A stretch of DNA of 9,478 nt, from NCBI GenBank assembly GCA_016934645.1, contig JAFGSL010000346.1, forward strand, positions 1-9,478, read 5' to 3'. Below are positions 1 through 7,520 of this stretch, piece after piece. The stretch's first letter is position 1. Every line of letters begins with the position of its first letter. The notes below the pieces were generated by a model that saw only the letters and a list, made by a program, of their open reading frames with translations, did no database searches and was not told the DNA's origin. The position numbers and the translations under genes were made by a program. The DNA comes from Anaerolineae bacterium. Its GTDB lineage: Bacteria > Chloroflexota > Anaerolineae > B4-G1 > SLSP01.

Positions 1-1
1 C

Positions 2-700
2 TTGCAGGTGGCGATGATGTGGGATCAATACAGCTATCACCTCGAGCAGAGCAAACTGTTCGGCTCGGCCTGGGTTTTCTACACACAACAGACGCTGGTG
101 ATCTGGTCACTGTTGATGCTGCCGCTTTTCGTGACGCTGGAAACCGCGTTGGTGGCGCAGTGGGAACATCACAGCCAGCAGTGGAAGCACCTCTTCACGC
201 TCCCGGTTTCACGCGGAGCGCTCTACGCGGCCAAATACCTCTGTGGCGTGGCTTTCATTGGCCTGAGCTGTGCGCTGATGATCGCCCTGATCTTGCTGAC
301 CGGACTGAACTTCCGGTGGGTGTTCCCCGGTCTGGGTTTTGAGGCTGCGCCGCCGCTGGCCGAAATAGCCCTGTACGGGCTGCTCATGTTCCTGGGAAGC
401 TGGCTCGTCATCGCCATCCAGACGTGGGTAGCGCAGCGCTGGTCGAACTTCGCTGTCGCCAGCGGCGTGGGCATTGCCCTGACCGTCGCCAGCGTCATCG
501 TCATCCAGAGTGACTACGCCGGATTCTACCCGTACACGCTGCCCGCCCTCGTCGCCAACGGCTTTAGCGAAAATATCAGCGCGCTGAACATCCTTGCAGA
601 GGGTGTGCTGCCCGTCAAGGAACTGCTGTTTGGTAGCATCGGCGGCCTTGTCGCAGCCGTGATCGGCGGCTGGCACTTTGTCCGGCGGGACGTGTTGTAA
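2..700 (+). CDS. ABC-2 type transporter permease, 5' end missing
   Basis: This is the membrane subunit of an ABC transporter, of the ABC-2 family that includes lantibiotic-immunity permeases. The frame is open from the first bases; the TTG at 2-4 is unlikely to be the true start, because the first transmembrane span usual for this family is absent. I estimate that 30-50 residues lie to the left of the window. About five hydrophobic spans are visible, near residues 31-53, 77-100, 119-140, 150-168 and 207-226. Between the first two is the typical amphipathic stretch (WEHHSQQWKHLFTLPVSR, then AAK), which in this family sits at the interface with the ATPase. The ATPase gene and substrate are not in the window, so export of a peptide, drug or lipid cannot be told apart. 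The stop lies 4 bases before the next gene, suggesting an operon. Confidence 0.85.
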   Translation: MQVAMMWDQYSYHLEQSKLFGSAWVFYTQQTLVIWSLLMLPLFVTLETALVAQWEHHSQQWKHLFTLPVSRGALYAAKYLCGVAFIGLSCALMIALILLTGLNFRWVFPGLGFEAAPPLAEIALYGLLMFLGSWLVIAIQTWVAQRWSNFAVASGVGIALTVASVIVIQSDYAGFYPYTLPALVANGFSENISALNILAEGVLPVKELLFGSIGGLVAAVIGGWHFVRRDVL

Positions 701-704
701 GACA

Positions 705-1784
705 ATGAAAAACAAGGAGCGGGTGCTGTCGCTCGATCTGGCGCGAGGCTTGGGGGCGCTCGGCATGGTCGCCGTGCACGTTCTGATCAGATACGGAAGC
801 TATGCGGCCAACCAATCTGTCTACGGCGCGGTCGTCCGGTTTCTGGGCGGGCCGCCGGCAGCACCCGTCTTTCTGTTTCTGATGGGAACGTCGCTGGCGT
901 TTTCAAAACACGCCACCCTACGCGACAATCTATGGCGGGGGGCTAGGCTGCTGGTGTTGGGATACGTCCTGAACTTCCTGCGCGGCACGCTGCCAGCCTT
1001 CCTGGGCCTGAAGTTCGGCATGGCAAAGCCGGAAGACCTCATACCCTACACACCGGAGAATCTCTTCTGGATCGTGGATGTGCTGCACTGCGCCGGTCTT
1101 TCACTGATGGTGATCGGCGTCGTGCGGCGCTTCCTGCCTCGGCCATGGGCCTGGCTGCTGCTGGCAACAGCAGCAGGGCTGGGAGCGCCGCTGATGTGGG
1201 GCCGGATGAGCGGCCATGCCCTGCTCGATGGATGTCTTGCTTTGCTATGGGGGACAGGTATCACCGCGCAGTTCCCGGCGCTGCCGTGGATCAGTTACCC
1301 GCTCAGTGGAATGGCGTTCGGCGAATGGCTGACCCCGAGCACGGATCGGGATACGCTGTTCCGGCGTGCAGCAGGCATGGGCGCAATCCTGCTTCTCACC
1401 AGCGGTGTATTCATCCTGGAGCGGCCCACCTTTCACCTCGGCGATTACTTTCACAGCGGCCCCGGCGCCGTGATTGCCTTCACCGGCTTCGCACTGGTGT
1501 GGTTATCAGCGTGTCATTGGCTCACCGGGCATGTCCGGGCCAACGCATTCTTCCGCTTGTGCTCCTATTGGAGTACACACATCACCATTTTTTACTTCAT
1601 TCACTGGATCGTGATCGGTTGGGGTATCAGCCTCATCGGCCATGCCACGCAAAGTGTCCCCATGCTTGTGTTCCTCACAGGCGCGGTCATCGCATCGACA
1701 GATGGCCTTGTCAGGCAAATAGAATCAATAGGCAAGGCCCACGCAATGAGAAGCGTTTTTGCCCCAAAGATCGCCGAGAAATAG
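705..1784 (+). CDS. DUF1624 / heparan-alpha-glucosaminide N-acetyltransferase-like membrane acyltransferase
   Basis: This is a 359-residue polytopic membrane protein with about nine or ten hydrophobic spans. The N-terminus carries the family signature at residues 6-25 (RVLSLDLARGLGALGMVAVH), with the conserved Arg, Asp, Arg-Gly and His25. It is followed by FLFLMGTSLAFS (residues 56-67), VDVLHCAGLSL (124-134), FPALPWISYPLSGMAFGE (190-207) and a C-terminal STHITIFYFIHW segment. Members of this family transfer acyl groups, typically acetyl from acetyl-CoA, across or at the membrane onto sugars; the acceptor here is unknown. I chose the ATG at 705, just after the permease stop, over an upstream TTG at 678, because the signature begins right after it. 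No clear Shine-Dalgarno is seen, so translation is probably coupled to the permease gene. The product may modify a surface glycan, but that is only inference from family and context. Confidence 0.85.
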   Translation: MKNKERVLSLDLARGLGALGMVAVHVLIRYGSYAANQSVYGAVVRFLGGPPAAPVFLFLMGTSLAFSKHATLRDNLWRGARLLVLGYVLNFLRGTLPAFLGLKFGMAKPEDLIPYTPENLFWIVDVLHCAGLSLMVIGVVRRFLPRPWAWLLLATAAGLGAPLMWGRMSGHALLDGCLALLWGTGITAQFPALPWISYPLSGMAFGEWLTPSTDRDTLFRRAAGMGAILLLTSGVFILERPTFHLGDYFHSGPGAVIAFTGFALVWLSACHWLTGHVRANAFFRLCSYWSTHITIFYFIHWIVIGWGISLIGHATQSVPMLVFLTGAVIASTDGLVRQIESIGKAHAMRSVFAPKIAEK

Positions 1785-1874
1785 ACGTTGCACGCCACAC
1801 GCAGCATCTCCGCAAACGTCGCCTCAATGGTGACGCCAACTTGCCTTCACCGGGAAACGTGATAGTCTGTACTC

Positions 1875-1920
1875 CATAAGTGTCCCCGCTTATGCATTAC
1901 GCACCACCGTGCGTCTGCAT
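1875..1920 (+). promoter_or_regulatory. Structured leader of glgP: two overlapping inverted repeats
   Basis: The 166-base gap before glgP contains two inverted repeats. The first pairs CATAAG (1875-1880) with CTTATG (1889-1894) around 8 bases. The second pairs ACGCAC (1899-1904) with GTGCGT (1909-1914) around CACC, and is extended by ATGCA (1892-1896) with TGCAT (1916-1920) across a small internal loop. They share bases 1892-1894, so in RNA they would compete. The CATAAG palindrome could equally be a DNA operator. No T-run follows, which argues against a simple terminator. I saw no convincing -35/-10 pair in the gap. The role is inferred. Confidence 0.4.
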
Positions 1921-1933
1921 ATTGTAGCAAAGT

Positions 1934-1940
1934 GAAGGAG
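1934..1940 (+). promoter_or_regulatory. Ribosome binding site of glgP
   Basis: GAAGGAG at 1934-1940 lies 10 bases before the ATG at 1951 and only 4 bases before an in-frame GTG at 1945. The usual spacing of 5-9 bases falls between the two. ATG is preferred as the stronger start codon; the difference is only two residues. Confidence 0.65.
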
Positions 1941-1950
1941 TATAGTGTCT

Positions 1951-4527
1951 ATGAAACCGAAACCGATGCGCACTTTTCCCATCATTCCTGCGTTACCTGA
2001 ACCCCTAAAACCCCTATGGGATCTAGCCTACAACCTGCGGTGGGCCTGGAAACACGACATCATCGAACTTTTCCTGCGTCTGGACAGCGATCTATGGGAG
2101 AAAACCAACCACAATCCCGTTCGGATGCTAGGTATGATTGACCAAGCCCGTCTCGAAGCAGCGCTGGAGGACGTAGGCTTTATGGCACACCTCAAACGGG
2201 TCACGCAGTACTTGGAGGAACATCTCAGCGAGAAACAGGCAGCCTGGTTCTCTCGCACGTACGGTGAAACAAAAGACCCACTCATTGCCTACTTCTCGTT
2301 CGAATTTGGCATTACGGAATGTTTGACCATCTTCGCCGGAGGGCTTGGTATTCTGGCCGGTGACCACATCAAATCATCCAGCGATCTGGGTTTGCCGCTC
2401 GTGGGCGTGGGACTGCTCTACCAGCAAGGCTACTTCCGCCAATATCTCAATCAAGCCGGATGGCAGCAAGAATCCTACGTAGACAATCACTTCGACAATC
2501 TCCCGCTGCGAATCGCACGTGATGCGGATGGGAATCCCCTGACCATCGGTGTCGAATTCCCCGGACGTGTCGTCACTGCGCGCATCTGGCGCGCCGACGT
2601 AGGACGCGCGGTACTCTATCTACTCGACACCAACACCCCTGAAAATACCCGTCCTGAAGACCGCGATATTACCGATCAGCTCTACGGTGGCGATCAAGAC
2701 ATGCGCATCCGCCAGGAAATCCTGCTGGGAATCGGTGGGTATCGCGCGCTGCAAGTTCTCGGCCTGGATCCCACCGTCTATCACATGAACGAGGGACACT
2801 CTGCCTTCCTGGCGTTGGAGTGGACGCACTGCTTAATGGATAGATACAAAGTCAACTTCTACGAAGCACGGGAAGCGACCTCCGCCGGATTGGTGTTCAC
2901 CACCCACACGCCGGTGCCTGCTGGACACGATCGGTTCCCGCCGCAATTGATGGAGTATTACTTCAAGGATTATGTCGCCAACCACCTCAAGCTGTCGTGG
3001 AATGATTTTCTAGCCCTTGGGCGGCAAAATCCTTATGACTATGGGGAACCCTTCTGCATGACCATCCTGGCCCTGCGGATGTCCGCATACAGCAACGGTG
3101 TCAGCCGGTTACACGGTGTTGTAACCCGGCAGATGTGGGAAAGACTGTGGCCGGGGGTGCCCCAAAGCGAGATTCCAATTTCGCACGTCACCAATGGCGT
3201 CCACATCCTTTCGTGGATCTCGCGGGATATGAAGGTGCTCTATGACCGCTATCTGGGGCCACGCTGGCGCGAAGAACCAGCGGATCAAGCCGTCTGGCAA
3301 CGAGCAGGACATATCGCGGCGGAAGAACTCTGGCGCACCCACGAACGACGGCGTGAACGCTTAGTCGCCTTTGCTCGGCAGCGGCTACGGCAGCAACTCG
3401 AACAACGTGGAGTCCCACAGAGCGAAATCGAGTCCTCGGACGAAGCGCTAGATCCAGAAGCACTGACCATCGGCTTCGGTCGGCGGTTTGCCACATACAA
3501 ACGTGCGACGCTACTGCTGCGCGATCCAGAACGATTGGCCCGGATACTCAATGATCCAGAACGCCCGGTGCAAATCCTCTTTGCTGGGAAAGCACACCCA
3601 CATGATAATCCAGGCAAAGAACTGATCCAGAAGATTGTCGGCCTGGCGCGCCAGGAGGCCTTCCGGCCAAAACTGGTTTTCCTGGAAGATTACGACATGA
3701 CCATCGCGCGCTATATGGTACAAGGCGTGGATGTCTGGCTGAACACCCCGCGCCGCCCGCGCGAAGCCAGCGGCACGAGCGGGATGAAAGCCGCAGCAAA
3801 TGGCGTGCTCAACTTGAGCATTCTGGATGGTTGGTGGGACGAAGCCTATACGCCAAGCGTTGGTTGGGCAATTGGTCGCGGTGAAATATATGATAACACG
3901 GATGAGCAAGATCAAGTTGAGGCCGAAACGCTCTATGATCTCCTGGAACGCGACATCATCCCGATGTTTTACGATCGAGGAAGGGACAACTTGCCTCGAC
4001 GGTGGATCGGTCACATGAAAAACAGTATCGGTGCACTGTCGTATGTTTTCAACACTAACCGAATGGTGGCGGAATATACCAATCGGTTCTATATGCCTTC
4101 TGCCAAGCGCTACGATCTCTTGACAGCCGATGACCTCGCCAGAGCCAAATCACTGGCGGCCTGGAAAAGCCGTCTTTACGAAAACTGGTCACAAATCCGC
4201 ATCAAGAAAGTCAATGGCGAACTGCCCGCAGAGATCAAAGTCGGGGACAAATTCATAGCTCAGGCTGAAGTGTATCTAGGGGAACTTGCACCAGAAGACG
4301 TGGTGGTCGAGTTGTACATCGGGCTAGTCAATCCCAGTGGAGAGATCGTCAAAGGGCGCGCCGTGCCGATGCACGTGATCAAGCACGACAAAGACGGCGA
4401 ATATTTATTCGAAACGAACACACAGTGCACGATGAGTGGTCTACACGGTTACACCGTGCGCGTCCTGCCGTACCATCCTGATGTGGTGTCATCGTTCCTG
4501 CCTGGCTTTGTCAAATGGGCGGAATAG
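1951..4527 (+). CDS. glgP: Alpha-glucan (glycogen/maltodextrin) phosphorylase
   Basis: This 858-residue cytoplasmic enzyme uses phosphate to cleave alpha-1,4-glucan ends and release glucose-1-phosphate, with pyridoxal phosphate as cofactor. It belongs to the long TIGR02094-type group found in actinobacteria, Thermus and Chloroflexi, not the E. coli/animal type. Residues about 10-110 are the N-terminal DUF3417 domain (LWDLAYNLRWAWKHD and following). The catalytic core begins at YFSFEFGI (114) and GGLGILAGDHIKSSSDLG (130-147). It continues with VYHMNEGHSAF (276-286), TTHTPVPAGHD (317-327), GFGRRFATYKRA (507-518) and EASGTSGMKAAANG, where Lys613 is the expected Schiff-base lysine for pyridoxal phosphate. 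The last 120 or so residues are beta-rich and end in FLPGFVKWAE; related phosphorylases of about 860 residues share this tail, so it is not a fusion. It has its own leader and ribosome site. No other glycogen gene lies nearby. Confidence 0.95.
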   Translation: MKPKPMRTFPIIPALPEPLKPLWDLAYNLRWAWKHDIIELFLRLDSDLWEKTNHNPVRMLGMIDQARLEAALEDVGFMAHLKRVTQYLEEHLSEKQAAWFSRTYGETKDPLIAYFSFEFGITECLTIFAGGLGILAGDHIKSSSDLGLPLVGVGLLYQQGYFRQYLNQAGWQQESYVDNHFDNLPLRIARDADGNPLTIGVEFPGRVVTARIWRADVGRAVLYLLDTNTPENTRPEDRDITDQLYGGDQDMRIRQEILLGIGGYRALQVLGLDPTVYHMNEGHSAFLALEWTHCLMDRYKVNFYEAREATSAGLVFTTHTPVPAGHDRFPPQLMEYYFKDYVANHLKLSWNDFLALGRQNPYDYGEPFCMTILALRMSAYSNGVSRLHGVVTRQMWERLWPGVPQSEIPISHVTNGVHILSWISRDMKVLYDRYLGPRWREEPADQAVWQRAGHIAAEELWRTHERRRERLVAFARQRLRQQLEQRGVPQSEIESSDEALDPEALTIGFGRRFATYKRATLLLRDPERLARILNDPERPVQILFAGKAHPHDNPGKELIQKIVGLARQEAFRPKLVFLEDYDMTIARYMVQGVDVWLNTPRRPREASGTSGMKAAANGVLNLSILDGWWDEAYTPSVGWAIGRGEIYDNTDEQDQVEAETLYDLLERDIIPMFYDRGRDNLPRRWIGHMKNSIGALSYVFNTNRMVAEYTNRFYMPSAKRYDLLTADDLARAKSLAAWKSRLYENWSQIRIKKVNGELPAEIKVGDKFIAQAEVYLGELAPEDVVVELYIGLVNPSGEIVKGRAVPMHVIKHDKDGEYLFETNTQCTMSGLHGYTVRVLPYHPDVVSSFLPGFVKWAE

Positions 4528-4538
4528 GTTTGTAGTTA

Positions 4539-4556
4539 CGACTTCAGTCGCTTTTC
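4539..4556 (+). terminator. Possible terminator of glgP (left arm hairpin plus T-run)
   Basis: On the plus strand the left arm folds as CGACT-TC-AGTCG (4539-4550) and is followed at once by CTTTTC. The stem is short (4-5 bp) and the T-run has only four bases, so by itself it would be weak. The full-length hairpin with the right arm could strengthen it. Confidence 0.4.
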
Positions 4557-4560
4557 TGAC

Positions 4561-4581
4561 AAAAAAACGACTAAAGTCGTT
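4561..4581 (-). terminator. Probable terminator of the ttuB-prmC operon
   Basis: Read on the minus strand just after the prmC stop, AACGACT-TT-AGTCGTT (4581-4566) forms a hairpin of up to 7 bp. Its last two T positions and the bases that follow make a run of seven Ts (4567-4561), then GTC. This is the better of the two terminator arrangements in the palindromic element. Confidence 0.55.
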
Positions 4582-4591
4582 ACTACCACCA

Positions 4592-5437
4592 CTACTTAGC
4601 GATTTTGAGGACGCGATCCTTCTCGACAAGGTCGGGGAGGATAGAGACATTAGCTTTGGGGAAAGCGGCCTGGGCAAGCGCCCGGGCCGCTTCGCCTTGC
4701 CGCTCGCCGATCTCTACCACCATCAGCCCACCGGGTGCGAGCCGTGTACATGCTTGCTGCACCAAGCAGCGGACCGCATCCAGGCCTTCTACACCGGAGA
4801 GCAACGCCATACGTGGTTCTTGCCGCACAGAAAGGGGCAACGCATCCCATTCACACTCCGCGACGTAGGGTGGATTGCTCACGACCAGATCGACCGGTTC
4901 GGACAGCGGTGCCAACAGATCACCTTCGATGAACGTGATGCGACCGGCGACATTGTGCCGTTCCGCATTAGCTCGCGCGACGTCCAGCGCCGCGCGTGAG
5001 ATATCCGTGGCAAAGAGGTGCAGTGCAGGTACGTGGGCTGCCAGCGCCACGGCAATACACCCAGAGCCGGTTCCCACATCCACGGCGGTCGCAGCGGGAT
5101 GCGCCTTCAACCAGTCCAGCGCGACCTCCACAAGCGTCTCCGTCTCCGGACGTGGAATCAGCACGTTATATGTCACGGCGAACATCAGTCCAAAGAATTC
5201 GATCTGCCCGGTGATGTAGGGCAGCGGCTCACCGGCAGCCCGGCGCTCCACCCATTGAGCATAAGTCGTGGCTTGTTCCGAGGTGAGCAGCGCTTCGGGA
5301 TGCGCGTACAGATAAGTACGTGGCTGATCCAAGAAATGCGTCAGCAACAATTCCGCCTCAACTTGCGGACGATCCATGTGCGCGGCAAGTAAAGAGCTTG
5401 CCCAACGCAATGTGGAGGCGATTGTAGAGCTAGACAT
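4592..5437 (-). CDS. prmC: Peptide chain release factor glutamine methyltransferase
   Basis: This 281-residue cytoplasmic enzyme transfers a methyl group from S-adenosylmethionine to the Gln of the GGQ loop in release factors RF1 and RF2, which tunes translation termination. The N-terminal helical domain (residues 1-72) is followed by PYITGQIEFFG (73-83), IPRPETE (94-100), the SAM-binding motif VDVGTGSGCIAVAL (119-132) and the hallmark NPPY (188-191) that holds the substrate amide. The length matches the family. A longer frame reaches 5560, but I chose the ATG at 5437. Homology starts there, and its A is shared with the upstream TGA (TGATG), a 1-base overlap typical of translational coupling. 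No Shine-Dalgarno is visible, which supports coupling. It is the last gene of the minus-strand operon. The more usual partner, prfA, is not next to it. Confidence 0.95.
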   Translation of the reverse strand: MSSSTIASTLRWASSLLAAHMDRPQVEAELLLTHFLDQPRTYLYAHPEALLTSEQATTYAQWVERRAAGEPLPYITGQIEFFGLMFAVTYNVLIPRPETETLVEVALDWLKAHPAATAVDVGTGSGCIAVALAAHVPALHLFATDISRAALDVARANAERHNVAGRITFIEGDLLAPLSEPVDLVVSNPPYVAECEWDALPLSVRQEPRMALLSGVEGLDAVRCLVQQACTRLAPGGLMVVEIGERQGEAARALAQAAFPKANVSILPDLVEKDRVLKIAK

Positions 5438-6321
5438 CACTGCACAATCCGCGCGCGGCGCAGATCTTCCAGCAACATCCGCCGCAAGGGAACATCGGTG
5501 CGCAGCATAGCGTAGCGTCCGCCGTGTTTGCCCGCAAGCGTGCGCAGTTCGGTCTGCCAAGCTGCCAGACGGCGTTGGTACGCGTCCAACGCCGCGCCAT
5601 CGACCGTCACCTCACGCTTGTCGCCGGTTTCGGTATCGACCAGGCGTAGGTCGCCGCACAGCGTTGGGGCAAGTTCATCCGGAGTGAGTATGTGCAGCAG
5701 CGCTACTTCGTGACCTCGACCAGCAAGCACAGCCAGGCCCGTGCGCAATCCATCGGGATCATAACCGTCGGTGAGCAGCAGTGCCAAGCCAGGGCGTTGC
5801 GTCCGTGACGTGATGTCGCGCAATGCGTCCGCCAGAGCCATCGTGCCGGAAGGCGTCGCAGCGGTACACCAAGCTTGCCAACCAGGCAGCAGTCCCCTAC
5901 CCCTGCCCGGTCCCCAAAACGTCCTGGCAGATGTAGGGCGCAGGGTCGCACCCCAGAGCGCGTCCCCCCCAAGCAACGCGATCGTCCCAAAAGCCGCCGC
6001 GAGTCGCTGTACAGCAGGCCAACGGGCGGCTTCGCCCTCCCCCCACGCCATCGACGCACTGCCGTCGAGTAGCACCATCACGGCGAGGTCTTCCTCTTCT
6101 TCGTGGAGGCGCACGTAGGGACGGTCGAGCCGCGCGTAGAGGTTCCAATCCACCCGGCGCGGATCGTCGCCAGGCGTGTAATCGCGATAGTCGGCGAATT
6201 CCAAACCCGCGCCGCGCCGGGTAGAACGCCGCTCGCCCCACATCCCGCCGCGCTTGCGCCTCCGCGTAACGAAGCGCAGGCGTGCGAACAGGGCGAGGTC
6301 AGCGTCCAGCGTCATGGTCAC
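5437..6321 (-). CDS. DUF58 domain protein with vWA-type metal site
   Basis: This 294-residue protein belongs to the DUF58 family, normally encoded directly after a MoxR ATPase and thought to act as its partner or adaptor. The family motif is at residues 38-64: GAGLEFADYRDYTPGDD, then RRVDWNLYAR. A von Willebrand A-like fold follows, with the metal-ion motif DGSAS (residues 86-90, form DxSxS) at the end of a hydrophobic strand and a later LLLTDGYD strand. No signal peptide or membrane span is visible, unlike longer DUF58 proteins, so it is probably cytoplasmic. I took GTG at 6321 as the start because it forms a GTGA 4-base overlap with the moxR stop; ATG at 6315 would shorten it by two residues. 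The N-terminal region is very basic (RRRKRGG, ERRSTRRG). The biochemical function of the family is unknown. Confidence 0.88.
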   Translation of the reverse strand: MTMTLDADLALFARLRFVTRRRKRGGMWGERRSTRRGAGLEFADYRDYTPGDDPRRVDWNLYARLDRPYVRLHEEEEDLAVMVLLDGSASMAWGEGEAARWPAVQRLAAAFGTIALLGGDALWGATLRPTSARTFWGPGRGRGLLPGWQAWCTAATPSGTMALADALRDITSRTQRPGLALLLTDGYDPDGLRTGLAVLAGRGHEVALLHILTPDELAPTLCGDLRLVDTETGDKREVTVDGAALDAYQRRLAAWQTELRTLAGKHGGRYAMLRTDVPLRRMLLEDLRRARIVQ

Positions 6322-7301
6322 GGTTCCGGGACGGTGTCCAGGACGGCCGTGATCACGGCGTCCGGCGTAATACCGTCGGCTTCGGCCTCGTAGGTAAGGA
6401 TCAGGCGATGGCGCAGCGCCGCGGGAGCCACGGCGCGCACGTCTTCGAGGGCAACGTTGTAGCGCCCTGCCAGCAGCGCAGCGACCTTCGCCGCAAGGAC
6501 GAGGGCCTGCGCGCCGCGCGGACTCGCGCCGTAACGCACTGCCCGGCGTGCGATCTCCGGTGTGTCGGGATTGTCGGGATGCGTGGCGACGGTGATCTTA
6601 GCTGCGTAGGCACTCACCGGCGTCGCCACAGGGACGCCACGGACAAGCGCCTGCATCGCCAGGACGGCATCGCCATCGGCGACGGGACGGGCGTCGGGTG
6701 TGTCAACGCCGGTCGTGCGCGCCATGATCTCCACCAGTTCGTCCGCCGAAGGATAGCCCAAGTTGACCTTGAACAGGAAGCGGTCGAGTTGCGCTTCCGG
6801 CAAGGGATACGTGCCCTCCAGCTCGATAGGATTCTGCGTTGCCAGCACCAGGAACGGCTGCGCCAGCGTGTACGTCGCGCCGCCCATGCTCACCTGGCGC
6901 TCCTGCATCGCTTCCAGCAGGGCGGATTGTGTCTTGGGCGTGGCGCGGTTGATTTCGTCCGCCAGCAGCAGGTTGGTGAAGACTGGCCCGCGGTGGAAGC
7001 GGAAGCGCCGCTCGCCCGTGTCGGCCACTTCGAGGATGTCGGTACCGATGATGTCGGCGGGCATCAGGTCGGGCGTGAACTGCACACGGCTGAAATCGAG
7101 TTGCAAAGCCGAGGCCAGCGTGCGAACGAGCATCGTCTTGCCGAGGCCGGGCAGCCCTTCCAGAAGCAGGTGCCCATTCGCCAACAGCGCGATAAGGGTA
7201 TGGCGCACAACCTCGCGCTGCCCCACGATGACACGGGCGACTTCGGCCTCGATGGCGGCAGCTAAATCACAGAATTGACTTGGAGAGAGTTCTTGTATCA
7301 T
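6318..7301 (-). CDS. MoxR-family AAA+ ATPase
   Basis: This 327-residue AAA+ ATPase belongs to the MoxR group, whose members act as chaperone-like remodelers that help assemble or activate protein complexes, usually with vWA-domain partners. All catalytic motifs are intact. They are Walker A GLPGLGKT (49-56), Walker B LLLADE (111-116) with NRATPKTQSALLEAMQE, sensor 1 LATQN (Asn157), the EGTYPLPEAQLDRF segment with the Arg-finger candidate Arg174, and sensor 2 GASPRG (258-263). The C-terminal helical lid runs to the end. The start is the ATG at 7301: a GAGGT site lies 6 bases upstream, while the TTG at 7307 would touch it. It overlaps the DUF58 gene by 4 bases, which strongly suggests that the two products work together. 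The target is not evident from the sequence. Confidence 0.93.
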   Translation of the reverse strand: MIQELSPSQFCDLAAAIEAEVARVIVGQREVVRHTLIALLANGHLLLEGLPGLGKTMLVRTLASALQLDFSRVQFTPDLMPADIIGTDILEVADTGERRFRFHRGPVFTNLLLADEINRATPKTQSALLEAMQERQVSMGGATYTLAQPFLVLATQNPIELEGTYPLPEAQLDRFLFKVNLGYPSADELVEIMARTTGVDTPDARPVADGDAVLAMQALVRGVPVATPVSAYAAKITVATHPDNPDTPEIARRAVRYGASPRGAQALVLAAKVAALLAGRYNVALEDVRAVAPAALRHRLILTYEAEADGITPDAVITAVLDTVPEP

Positions 7302-7307
7302 AGACAA

Positions 7308-7312
7308 ACCTC
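7308..7312 (-). promoter_or_regulatory. Ribosome binding site of moxR
   Basis: GAGGT on the minus strand (7312-7308) stands 6 bases before the ATG at 7301 and 2 bases after the stop of the small membrane protein gene. It decides the start, because the in-frame TTG at 7307 would leave no spacing. Confidence 0.7.
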
Positions 7313-7314
7313 GG

Positions 7315-7512
7315 TCAGCGCATGAACAACCGCATGAGTATGAAGATCACCACTGGCGTACACGCCACTAACAGACCCAAAACCAGCAAGACAATCCCCA
7401 CCAAACGACGCGTCTCTTGTTCAGAGCCTTGCAGCACTAGAATAACTCCCGCCACAAGCATAGCCAATCCAATCAATCCAACAACGAGAAACAGCAATAG
7501 TAAAATGCTCAT
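7315..7512 (-). CDS. Small two-span membrane protein of unknown function
   Basis: This is a 65-residue, very hydrophobic protein that I do not recognise. Two transmembrane helices are evident, about residues 2-28 and 37-60, joined by a short polar loop (QGSEQETRR) and ending in a basic tail (MRLFMR). The charge pattern suggests a hairpin with the tail on the cytoplasmic side, although the loop is also partly basic. It is likely a real gene: the ATG is preceded by a perfect AGGAGG at 8 bases, it fills the space between ttuA and moxR, and the moxR ribosome site sits right after its stop. It could be a membrane partner for the MoxR/DUF58 pair, by position only. Short hydrophobic proteins like this are often left unannotated. 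Confidence 0.7.
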   Translation of the reverse strand: MSILLLLFLVVGLIGLAMLVAGVILVLQGSEQETRRLVGIVLLVLGLLVACTPVVIFILMRLFMR

Positions 7513-7520
7513 CTTCCTTC

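Larger units (their letters stand above)
4532..4586. repeat. Near-perfect 19-bp inverted repeat, MITE- or REP-like, between convergent genes
   Basis: The left arm 4532-4550 and right arm 4568-4586 are reverse complements at 17 of 19 positions, separated by a 17-base AT-rich spacer. Each arm is also a small palindrome: CGACT-TC-AGTCG on the left and CGACT-AA-AGTCG on the right. It fills almost the whole gap between the glgP stop and the prmC stop. The core ACGACTWWAGTCGT resembles dispersed palindromic repeats that I recall from cyanobacterial and Chloroflexi genomes, but I could not check that. Only one copy is in this window. It may be a small non-autonomous mobile element remnant that now works as a terminator. 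Confidence 0.7.

Noticed and set aside
1784..1820. GACGTTGC/GCAAACGTC inverted repeat just after the DUF1624 stop, considered as a terminator.
   Set aside because: The stem is bulged, the loop is about 20 bases and no T-run follows.
1145..1879. A 244-codon plus-strand frame within the DUF1624 gene.
   Set aside because: It is a +1/+2 shadow of a gene with clear family motifs, and its translation is Arg/His/Pro-rich without membrane character.
3520..3570. Direct repeat GATCCAGAACG twice within glgP.
   Set aside because: Both copies encode Asp-Pro-Glu-Arg in a normal part of the enzyme (RDPERLARILNDPER), so this is coding coincidence.
4436..4999. A 187-codon plus-strand frame running from the end of glgP into the prmC region.
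   Set aside because: It overlaps glgP in another frame, crosses the palindromic element and is antisense to prmC; no motif was seen.
5438..5560. A 41-codon N-terminal extension of prmC.
   Set aside because: It lies within the DUF58 coding region in another frame and has no resemblance to PrmC. The ATG at 5437 coincides with the DUF58 stop.
6282..7265. A 327-codon open frame on the plus strand opposite moxR and the start of the DUF58 gene.
   Set aside because: It is antisense to a gene with all AAA+ motifs, and its translation is low-complexity, rich in Arg, Gln and His, without recognisable motifs. Such frames are common opposite GC-rich genes.
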